From Sphingomonadales bacterium UBA658 (lineage in GTDB: Bacteria; Pseudomonadota; Alphaproteobacteria; Sphingomonadales; Sphingomonadaceae), in contig DBOA01000103.1 in the NCBI GenBank assembly GCA_002299195.1, positions 1 to 7,469 on the forward strand: a stretch of DNA of 7,469 nt, read 5' to 3'. Below the pieces are notes generated by a model that saw only the letters and a program-made list of their open reading frames with translations, ran no database searches and was not told the DNA's origin. The translations under genes were made by a program, and so were the position numbers. This document shows positions 1-5,940 of the stretch, in pieces; position 1 is the first letter of the stretch; every line of letters begins with the position of its first letter.

Positions 1-842
1 AGCGTTTTGTAAAAATCGACCGAGGCCGCATAATTGCGACAACCAACGGTGACGTGATTGAGCGAGGGCCCGGCAACCATCGCATCTTCGCGCACGGCTT
101 GGTGCCCCATCGGCCCGTGACCTTGGCCAAGGCTAGGCGCGTCCAGCAGCGCCAAGCGCACGAACACGCGCGCACGTTCAATGGCGGGGATGAGCTCCAT
201 TCCCTGCCCCAACCCCGTCGCAATAGCCGTGGCCAAAGTGCACCCCGTTCCGTGGGTACTGCGCGTTTCAATCCGCGCGTCACTCCAGCTTTCGCTCTGG
301 CCCGGCGCGACGTGCAGTTCGTCCACAATCTGGTCGCCGTCCGCATGCCCGCCTTTGATCAGCAACGATATGCGCCGCTCCAGCAAGCTATCCTTCCCGC
401 CGAGCGCCTGCAGTTCAGGCAGATTGGGCGTCGTGAGTGTCGCAAGCCGCATAAGCCGTTCAAACGCGGCGATGGTATCGGCATCCGCCAGCACAGCGCC
501 ACTGGTCGCCACCATGACAGGGTCGAATATGATCGGACATGACAGTTCCGAAAGACTATCCGCAACGGCATGTGCCGTGGCCGCATTGCCGATCATCCCG
601 ATTTTTACAGCATCCACGCCAATATCGCTCACCACGGCCGCGATCTGGTCAATGACCATCTGCGTTGGCACCATATGCACCGCATCGACACCCAGCGTGT
701 TCTGCGCGGTGATGGCGGTAATCGACGTCATCGCATGACCGCCGAGCATGGTTACCGTCTTAATATCCGCCTGAATTCCAGCACCGCCGCCGCTGTCGGA
801 CCCAGCGATGATCAGTATGCGCGCGGGAGTGTTTTGAGACAT
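1..842 (-). CDS. thiD: HMP/HMP-P kinase (ThiD) with a C-terminal VOC-like extension, partial at 3' end
   Basis: Phosphorylates hydroxymethylpyrimidine and its monophosphate to HMP-PP for thiamine diphosphate synthesis in the cytoplasm. Reading the minus strand from ATG at 842 gives 280 complete codons with no stop before the window edge. Seen: the substrate motif GSDSGGGAGIQADIKT at residues 14-29, with D26 and Q47 at the places of Salmonella Asp23 and Gln44; DPVMVATSG at 107-115; KGGH at 163-166; and the anion-hole motif HGTGC at 197-201 with C201. ThiD is normally about 260-270 residues and would end near residue 254. Here the frame continues into LNHVTVGCRNYAASVDFY (261-278), which resembles the start of a glyoxalase/VOC domain. 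The start codon overlaps the glmM stop by one base (TGATG), and the nearest purine-rich stretch is about 13 bases upstream, so translational coupling is likely. The ThiD call is firm. The fusion partner is inferred from only 21 residues. Confidence 0.93.
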   Translation of the reverse strand, partial: MSQNTPARILIIAGSDSGGGAGIQADIKTVTMLGGHAMTSITAITAQNTLGVDAVHMVPTQMVIDQIAAVVSDIGVDAVKIGMIGNAATAHAVADSLSELSCPIIFDPVMVATSGAVLADADTIAAFERLMRLATLTTPNLPELQALGGKDSLLERRISLLIKGGHADGDQIVDELHVAPGQSESWSDARIETRSTHGTGCTLATAIATGLGQGMELIPAIERARVFVRLALLDAPSLGQGHGPMGHQAVREDAMVAGPSLNHVTVGCRNYAASVDFYKT

Positions 843-2182
843 CAGGCCGCAGCTGCCCTCACAGCGTCGCATATGCCGTCAACGATGCGCTCGACTTGTG
901 CCGCGTCATCTCCCTCCGCCATCACGCGGATCACGGGTTCGGTGCCCGATGGGCGGATGACCAGCCTGCCTGTGCCAGCCAATTCGGCTTCAGCATCGGC
1001 GATAACCTGCTGAACGCGCGCATCATCCAACGGCTTGCCGCCGGAGAAACGGACATTCTTCAAAAGCTGCGGCACAGGATCGAACAGATGCAGCACCTCA
1101 CTGGCTGGCTTCCCGCTTTCGACCAGCTGCGCCAATACTTGAAGCGCGGCAATCGTGCCGTCGCCTGTCGTCGCATGATCCAAAAGGATCATATGCCCCG
1201 ATTGTTCGCCACCTACGTTGATGCCGTGCTTGCGCATTTCTTCGAGGACATAGCGGTCACCGACTTTTGCGCGGATGAGCTTTAAATGCTGGCTTTCCAA
1301 ATAGCGCTCTAGCCCAAGGTTGGACATTACTGTGGCAACGATACCATCGCCCGTAAGTTTGCCCGCGCGGCGCATGGCGCAGCCGAGCAACGCCATGATC
1401 TGGTCACCGTCGACCACTTGGCCATGTTCGTCGACAACGATCAACCGGTCGGCATCACCGTCAAGCGCAATCCCAATATCCGCGCCCGAAGCAACAACGG
1501 TTTCCTGAAGCGTGGCAACATGCGTTGACCCAACCTTGTCGTTGATGTTCTTGCCATTCGGCTCAACACCGATGGGGGTGACCTTGGCACCCAGCTCCCA
1601 AATGGCCGTTGGTGCGACCTGATATGCTGCGCCATTTGCGCAATCGAGCACGACATGCAGTCCATCAAAACGGATATGTTCAGGCACCGACGCCTTTACC
1701 GCATGGATATAGCGTCCACGGCTGTCTTCGATACGGCGCGCGCGGCCAATATCGGGGGCGTCAGCAAGCGTCAGCTTCTCGTCCAGCAATGCCTCAATCG
1801 CCAGTTCGTCCGCATCGGATAATTTATATCCGTCGGGCCCAAACAGCTTGATGCCGTTGTCTTCATAGGGGTTATGGCTGGCAGAGATCATCACGCCGAG
1901 GTCCGCGCGCATGGACCGTGTCAGGAGTGCAACCGCAGGCGTCGGAATCGGGCCAAACTGGACCACATCCATGCCCACGCTGGTAAATCCAGCCACAAGC
2001 GCGTTTTCAATCATATAGCCCGACAGCCGCGTATCTTTCCCGATGACGACCCGGTGTTTATGGCCACCGCGCAGGAAGTGCGTGCCTGCAGCCTGACCGA
2101 CCTTCATCGCCATTTCCGGTGTCATAGCGCCCGTATTGGTGCGCCCTCTGATACCGTCCGTCCCGAAATATTTGCGCGCCAT
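842..2182 (-). CDS. glmM: Phosphoglucosamine mutase GlmM
   Basis: Converts glucosamine-6-phosphate to glucosamine-1-phosphate, the step before GlmU in UDP-GlcNAc synthesis for peptidoglycan and lipopolysaccharide. It acts in the cytoplasm and needs a phosphoserine and Mg2+. The 446-residue protein has the expected family length. It starts MARKYFGTDGIRG and carries the active-site serine motif SASHNP (100-105; phosphoserine S102, the same number as in E. coli), the metal loop DGDADR (241-246), the sugar-binding GEQSGH (325-330) and the phosphate-binding RPSGTEP (410-416). The frame is open 14 codons further upstream, but ATG at 2182 is chosen because it has a good ribosome site and begins at the conserved N-terminus. 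The gene is the head of a minus-strand unit with thiD and is divergent from the symporter gene. No key residue is missing. Confidence 0.97.
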   Translation of the reverse strand: MARKYFGTDGIRGRTNTGAMTPEMAMKVGQAAGTHFLRGGHKHRVVIGKDTRLSGYMIENALVAGFTSVGMDVVQFGPIPTPAVALLTRSMRADLGVMISASHNPYEDNGIKLFGPDGYKLSDADELAIEALLDEKLTLADAPDIGRARRIEDSRGRYIHAVKASVPEHIRFDGLHVVLDCANGAAYQVAPTAIWELGAKVTPIGVEPNGKNINDKVGSTHVATLQETVVASGADIGIALDGDADRLIVVDEHGQVVDGDQIMALLGCAMRRAGKLTGDGIVATVMSNLGLERYLESQHLKLIRAKVGDRYVLEEMRKHGINVGGEQSGHMILLDHATTGDGTIAALQVLAQLVESGKPASEVLHLFDPVPQLLKNVRFSGGKPLDDARVQQVIADAEAELAGTGRLVIRPSGTEPVIRVMAEGDDAAQVERIVDGICDAVRAAAA

Positions 2183-2186
2183 TTTG

Positions 2187-2192
2187 CTTCCT
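2187..2192 (-). promoter_or_regulatory. glmM ribosome binding site
   Basis: AGGAAG on the minus strand, four bases before the ATG at 2182. It supports the shorter 446-residue GlmM over an upstream in-frame start at 2224. Confidence 0.7.
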
Positions 2193-2236
2193 GCCGATCT
2201 GCGGTTCACGTTGTGAATTTCCACGCTACCAAGCCT

Positions 2237-2253
2237 CTCCCTTGCATAGGGAG
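2237..2253. repeat. Perfect 6-bp inverted repeat, 5-base loop
   Basis: CTCCCT and AGGGAG flank TGCAT. In a plus-strand transcript it would form a short hairpin about 25 bases before the symporter start. In a minus-strand transcript it would lie in the glmM leader. No T-tract follows, so it is not a classical terminator. Confidence 0.45.
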
Positions 2254-2278
2254 CGATGGGCTGGCAAGACCCGATACT

Positions 2279-3523
2279 ATGTCAAACGCTACCCGTATTC
2301 TTATCGCCCTTGTTATTGGCCTTGCCCTCGGCATTTTCGTGACCGCGCAGTTTCCCGCCGCTGGCGAAAAACTGGATTTGATCCTCGATATTGTAGGAAC
2401 ATTATGGCTCAACGGCCTTCGCATGACTGTTGTTCCGTTGGTGGTCGCATTGGTTATCACCGGAATAGTCAAAAGCGCCGAAGCCGCGCGGGCCGGACCG
2501 ATGGCAGCGCGCACCATCAGCTGGATAGTCGTGATGATGTTCATGTCGGCTGCATTGGGCGCACTGTTGACGCCAATGGTGCTCTCACTTTGGCCGATGC
2601 CACAAGAAAGCGCGGCCGCTTTACGGTCGGCGCTGACAACGGCGCCAGCGGTAGCCGAACAACCCAGTTTGCGTGATTTCGTCGTTGCGTTGGTTCCAAC
2701 CAATCCGATTTCAGCAGCCGCAAGTGACTCCATCTTGCCACTTCTGATTTTCACGCTCGTCTTTGCCTTTGCCGTCACGCGCCTTGCGCAAGAGCCGCGG
2801 GCGCACATGGCTGGATTTTTCAGCGCGCTTGCAGACGCAATGATCCTCGTCATCGAATGGGTGCTAAAGCTCGCGCCCATCGGCGTGTTTGCGTTGGCAT
2901 TTGTCGTGGGCGCGCGATCCGGATTGGCCGCGTTGGGCGCGGTTGCGCATTATATCGTCACGGTATCCATCGTCGGCATCATCGTCGGCGCGTTTGCTTA
3001 TCCAATTGCGGTTTTTGCCGGCAAAGTGCGCTTCCGAGATTTTGCCCGTCAGATTGCGCCGGTTCAAGCCTTTGCCGTATCCACACAATCATCCTTGGCC
3101 AGCCTTCCGTTGATGTTGAAGAAGTCCGAAGCGTTGGGCGTTCGTGAGTCTACTGCCGGCTTGGTGCTACCAATGGCGGTGGCATTGTTGCGTGCCACGG
3201 GCCCTGCAATGAACCTTGCCGTCGCGCTTTATGTTGCAAACTGGTTTGGGGTGGAGCTTGACGCGTTCGATTATGGTGCCGCAATTTTTATCGCGGCCCT
3301 GACATCAATGGGCGCGGTAAGCCTTCCCGGAACGGTCAGCTTTGTGACCTCAATCGCGCCAATCTGTATTGCACTTGGCATTCCTGTGGAGCCACTCGCC
3401 TTGTTAATCGCGGTCGAAACGCTGCCGGATATTTTCCGGACAACGGGCAATGTGCAAATGGACGTTGCGCTCGCTACCGCCATTGAAGCCCCCGAAAAGG
3501 AAAACGCCCATGCAATATCGTGA
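2279..3523 (+). CDS. Dicarboxylate/amino-acid:cation symporter (DAACS/SDF family)
   Basis: Inner-membrane secondary transporter of the glutamate/dicarboxylate family (GltP, DctA, GltPh fold), 414 residues from ATG 2279. Hydrophobic segments cover most of the protein, for example about 7-24, 45-65, 80-104, 150-168 and 185-210. Family signatures: TNPISAAASDSILPLLIF at 141-158; the serine-rich re-entrant hairpin 1, STQSSLASLP, at 268-277; the second hairpin around SMGAVSLPGTVSF at 343-355; and the last helix with D384, R387, N391 and D395 at the positions of GltPh D394, R397, N401 and D405, which argues for an acidic substrate. The usual NMDGT of helix 7 is replaced by MNLAV (311-315). The frame is open far upstream, but that part is antisense to glmM; the family N-terminus begins at MSNATRIL. 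The ribosome site is weak. It overlaps the next gene by 14 bases. The exact substrate is not determinable. Confidence 0.88.
   Translation: MSNATRILIALVIGLALGIFVTAQFPAAGEKLDLILDIVGTLWLNGLRMTVVPLVVALVITGIVKSAEAARAGPMAARTISWIVVMMFMSAALGALLTPMVLSLWPMPQESAAALRSALTTAPAVAEQPSLRDFVVALVPTNPISAAASDSILPLLIFTLVFAFAVTRLAQEPRAHMAGFFSALADAMILVIEWVLKLAPIGVFALAFVVGARSGLAALGAVAHYIVTVSIVGIIVGAFAYPIAVFAGKVRFRDFARQIAPVQAFAVSTQSSLASLPLMLKKSEALGVRESTAGLVLPMAVALLRATGPAMNLAVALYVANWFGVELDAFDYGAAIFIAALTSMGAVSLPGTVSFVTSIAPICIALGIPVEPLALLIAVETLPDIFRTTGNVQMDVALATAIEAPEKENAHAIS
3497..3501 (+). promoter_or_regulatory. Ribosome binding site of the aldo/keto reductase gene
   Basis: AAGGA lies inside the end of the symporter gene, eight bases before ATG 3510. 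It fixes the reductase start there, in agreement with the conserved N-terminus MQYRELG. Confidence 0.65.
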
Positions 3524-4505
3524 ACTTGGCCACGGCCTGAAAGTCTCCGCCATTGGCGTCGGTTGTATGCCGATGATCAAAGGCGGCAACATCACTTATG
3601 GTCAAGATGCGGATCCCGATGAGGCAATCAAAACGATCCATCGCGCGATCGACATGGGCATCAATTTTTTCGATACCGCCCAAATTTATGGCCCGTTCCA
3701 GAATGAAGAACTGGTCGGCGAAGCTATCAAAGGCAAACGCGACGGGCTGGTTATCGCCAGCAAATTCGGTTTCAAATTCGACGGCGGAAATATCGTCGGC
3801 GTGGATGGCTCGCCAGCCAATGCAAAATCAGCGGTCGAAGGTACGTTGAAGCGCTTGGGCATCGACTGCCTTGATCTTTATTACCAGCACCGCGTCGACC
3901 CAGTTGTGCCGATCGAAGAGACGGTCGGTGCAATGGCGGATTTGATCACCGAAGGCAAAATCAAGCATATCGGGCTATCCGAAGCAGGACCAGAAACGCT
4001 GCGCCGTGCCGCGGCAGTTGCGCCGATCTCTGCCCTGCAAAGCGAATATTCGCTGTGGGAGCGCGATATCGAAGACGAAATCCTGCCAACCTGTCGAGAC
4101 CTTGACATAGGCTTTGTGCCTTATTCGCCATTGGGTCGCGGTTTCTTGACGGGTTCGTTCCGCAGCCTTGACGAGCTGCCCGAGAATGATTGGCGGCGGC
4201 AGGACCCGCGTTTCCAAGGCGACAATTTTGCCACGAACCATGCAATTGTTGATGTCGTGGGTGAAATTGCGGCGAAGCACAATGCATCACATGCGCAAAT
4301 CGCGCTGGCATGGATATTGGCGCAAGGCACCGACATTGTGCCGATCCCGGGCTTTAAGCGCCGTGTGACAATGGAGGACAGTGCGCGGGCCGTTGACGTT
4401 ACGCTGGATGCGGACGACCTCGTTAAACTCGATTTAGCAGCTCCGCGTGGCGGGACTGCTGGTCCGCGTTACGGTGAACGTGGTATGCGGATGGTTCGGC
4501 TTTAA
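3510..4505 (+). CDS. Aldo/keto reductase, NADPH-dependent oxidoreductase
   Basis: Cytoplasmic (beta/alpha)8-barrel oxidoreductase expected to reduce an aldehyde or ketone with NADPH. The 331-residue protein is the normal size for the YakC-like (AKR13-type) bacterial aldo/keto reductases. The catalytic tetrad is complete: D55 and Y60 in FFDTAQIYG, K85 in IASKFGF, H127 in YYQHRVD. Cofactor-side motifs are GLSEAGPETL (155-164), QSEYSLWERDIE (177-188), YSPLGRGFLTG (205-215) and VPIPGFKR (277-284). ATG 3510 is preferred because it has a well-spaced AAGGA and starts at the family N-terminus; an in-frame ATG at 3450 lies deep in the symporter gene. The 14-base overlap with the symporter suggests coupled translation and a shared metabolic role, perhaps handling a carbonyl compound related to the imported acid. 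That role is inference, and the substrate cannot be read from the sequence. Confidence 0.93.
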   Translation: MQYRELGHGLKVSAIGVGCMPMIKGGNITYGQDADPDEAIKTIHRAIDMGINFFDTAQIYGPFQNEELVGEAIKGKRDGLVIASKFGFKFDGGNIVGVDGSPANAKSAVEGTLKRLGIDCLDLYYQHRVDPVVPIEETVGAMADLITEGKIKHIGLSEAGPETLRRAAAVAPISALQSEYSLWERDIEDEILPTCRDLDIGFVPYSPLGRGFLTGSFRSLDELPENDWRRQDPRFQGDNFATNHAIVDVVGEIAAKHNASHAQIALAWILAQGTDIVPIPGFKRRVTMEDSARAVDVTLDADDLVKLDLAAPRGGTAGPRYGERGMRMVRL

Positions 4506-4515
4506 AGGCTGAACC
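4493..4515. terminator. Hairpin across the reductase stop codon, possible terminator
   Basis: GGTTCGGCTT and AGGCTGAACC can pair over 10 positions (two of them G-U in the plus-strand RNA) around the loop TAA. The hairpin contains the TAA stop of the reductase gene and lies where plus and minus transcripts converge. No T-run follows on either strand, so intrinsic termination is uncertain. It could instead be a 3'-end stabilising hairpin. Confidence 0.3.
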
Positions 4516-4597
4516 ACCGAAACAGGCCAGCGCCAGCGCCATTCCAATATGGGTGCGCCCAAGTTGCGGCGGCAGCCAACAACACATATTCGCTCAA
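4502..4597 (-). CDS. Possible small protein of 31 residues, TTG start
   Basis: An uncatalogued short reading frame in the gap between the converging reductase and amidohydrolase genes. From TTG 4597 it encodes 31 residues beginning SEYVLLAAAATWAHPYW after the initiator and ending RWFSL before TAA. It is hydrophobic and aromatic, with a GGAG eight bases before the TTG. The frame stays open upstream to a TAG near 4640, with no better start. It begins about 50 bases after the amidohydrolase stop, so it could be the last member of that transcript, and its final bases overlap the end of the reductase gene. No family is recognised. The codons look reasonable for this genome, but 31 codons can be open by chance. 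Confidence 0.25.
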   Translation of the reverse strand: MSEYVLLAAAATWAHPYWNGAGAGLFRWFSL

Positions 4598-4647
4598 AAC
4601 CTCTACTCCCGCCGCCGGACGTCTCCACTCAATCGCAGACTATTAAC

Positions 4648-5940
4648 TCAACGGTCATATGCCTTTGGCAAATTGCCTTCTGTTGGCCGCGCATAACGGT
4701 CACGCAGTCGGTTTTGGCGATTGCCCAGCGGCTGTTCGACGCCGTCAATGATCACTGTGGTCGGCGCAGAGGACAACTCAAGCGGATCGCCATCCCAAAC
4801 AACGACATCTGCGGCTTTGCCAGCCTTGAGGCTACCCAAACGGTCACCAACACCCATAATATCGGCAGGAACCGAGCTTATCGCGGCAAATGCCTCATCC
4901 CATGTCATGCCAGTCGCACCGGGCACGCGCTCAAGGCTAACGATATTGCCTGCATATTGCGTCGTGTACCGCAATTGGTGCGAATCGCGGTCATTGATCA
5001 TCCCAATGGCCACCTGCACACCGGCATCTTTCATGCGGCCGATGTTGCTCTGCGTGGCACCAAGCATTTCAAACGATGCCGGCAAGTCGTTCAAAGCCGA
5101 CGCGATAACGGGAATACGGGCTTGCGCGAGTTGCGGTGCAACCCGCCATCCTTCGCTTACGCCGACAAATACCATTTTGATCGATGGGAAGTCGCGTTTC
5201 AACTCAATGAGCCGAAGCATATCATTTGCGCCTTCGACATGGATCAAAAGACGCGTTTCGCCGCGCAGCACTGATAACAATGCCTTGGCGTCCTCTGCCT
5301 TCAGCAACTCGTCATCAAAGGTGCCAAGCCCAACGGCGTAATCCTGCGCTTCACGCAACATCGCGCGAAAATGCAGATGCGTTCCAGCGCGGCTTCCGCC
5401 AGCGGCATCCGCGCCATCCTCACCGAATTCGGCAAACTGAAACGCACGTGCCTTGGTAACGGGGTTACTGTCCGCTCCCAGATCCGCAATGGCGCCCTGC
5501 CCTGCAAAAATAGAAGCAGCACCTTCAGGTGCAACGACTGCGCGCGTTACGCCAGCGGAACGGTTAACCGCAAATGGCGACCGGAACGGATCAATCGCAG
5601 GGGCAACGTCGATCGCTGCGGAAAAACCGCTTCGACCGCCGCTTTTGTCGTTCGTGCCGTTAACGGCATCTACTTCAGCGAGACCAAGACGGGTGAAGCC
5701 CGCGAAAACGCCCGGCGTTACCCATTTGCCCGACGCGTCGATGCGACGTGCGCCCGACGGGACCGAAACACCAGCACCAGCAGCAACGACAACGCCATCA
5801 CGCACAACCACAGTGCCACCATCAATGGGTGCGCTGCCATCGCCAATGACGACGCGGCCGCCGGTAATGGCTATGGTTTCAGCCGAAACGGGTGTCGCAA
5901 AAGCCGCAAGCGCGGCGGCAGCATAGAGGAAATGCCTCAT
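4648..5940 (-). CDS. Exported amidohydrolase-superfamily protein lacking the HxH metal motif
   Basis: A 430-residue protein with a Sec signal peptide (MRHFLYAAAALAAFATPVSA, cleavage expected after residue 20), so probably periplasmic. It has the amidohydrolase layout: an N-terminal beta-sandwich strand set (ITGGRVVIGDG at 25-35, IDASGKWVTPG at 68-77) and the C-terminal signature GSLKAGKAADVVVWDGDPL (369-387). Where metal-dependent members have PGxxDxHxH, this protein reads PGVFAGFTR (76-84): the aspartate is A80 and the two histidines are F82 and R84. H234 in LLIHVEGAND and the D/N-rich MINDRDSHQ (314-322) remain. It may bind fewer metals, act as a non-catalytic partner, or use another mechanism. 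Start ATG 5940 has AAGGAG seven bases upstream and overlaps the preceding gene by ATGA. Similar sphingomonad proteins are generally annotated only as amidohydrolase; the substrate is unknown. Confidence 0.88.
   Translation of the reverse strand: MRHFLYAAAALAAFATPVSAETIAITGGRVVIGDGSAPIDGGTVVVRDGVVVAAGAGVSVPSGARRIDASGKWVTPGVFAGFTRLGLAEVDAVNGTNDKSGGRSGFSAAIDVAPAIDPFRSPFAVNRSAGVTRAVVAPEGAASIFAGQGAIADLGADSNPVTKARAFQFAEFGEDGADAAGGSRAGTHLHFRAMLREAQDYAVGLGTFDDELLKAEDAKALLSVLRGETRLLIHVEGANDMLRLIELKRDFPSIKMVFVGVSEGWRVAPQLAQARIPVIASALNDLPASFEMLGATQSNIGRMKDAGVQVAIGMINDRDSHQLRYTTQYAGNIVSLERVPGATGMTWDEAFAAISSVPADIMGVGDRLGSLKAGKAADVVVWDGDPLELSSAPTTVIIDGVEQPLGNRQNRLRDRYARPTEGNLPKAYDR

Larger units (their letters stand above)
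2183..2278. promoter_or_regulatory. Divergent intergenic region between glmM and the symporter gene
   Basis: This 96-base gap must hold the promoter for the plus-strand unit, and probably the one for glmM. I could not pick out a convincing -35/-10 pair on either strand. It contains two short palindromes: TTCAC-GTT-GTGAA at 2205-2217 and CTCCCT-TGCAT-AGGGAG at 2237-2253, with centres 34 bases apart. The placement is suggestive of operators or a 5' leader hairpin, but no known regulator site is recognised. Confidence 0.35.

Noticed and set aside
54..1013. Several plus-strand frames over the left end
   Set aside because: They are shadows of thiD and glmM, both of which are identified by catalytic motifs on the minus strand.
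2183..2224. Fourteen extra N-terminal codons on GlmM
   Set aside because: Family members begin at MARKYFGTDGIRG-like sequence, and a good ribosome site precedes ATG 2182.
1874..2278. Upstream extension of the symporter frame by 135 codons
   Set aside because: It is antisense to the N-terminal half of glmM, carries no recognisable domain, and the transporter N-terminus with its first membrane helix begins at ATG 2279.
2242..2280. Possible -35/-10 pair TTGCAT and TACTAT for the symporter
   Set aside because: The spacing of about 27 bases is too long and the second element overlaps the start codon.
2206..2880. Minus-strand open frame of 224 codons
   Set aside because: It is antisense to the symporter gene. 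Its Ala/Ser/Arg/Ile-rich translation is what reversed membrane-protein codons give.
4516..4647. Search of the convergent gap for an RNA gene or repeat array
   Set aside because: Apart from the small ORF and the hairpin reported, I see only short repeats of GCGC/CAGCGC type and nothing that supports an RNA gene.
4549..5274. Plus-strand open frame of 241 codons
   Set aside because: It mostly mirrors the C-terminal half of the second amidohydrolase on the other strand and shows no motif of its own.
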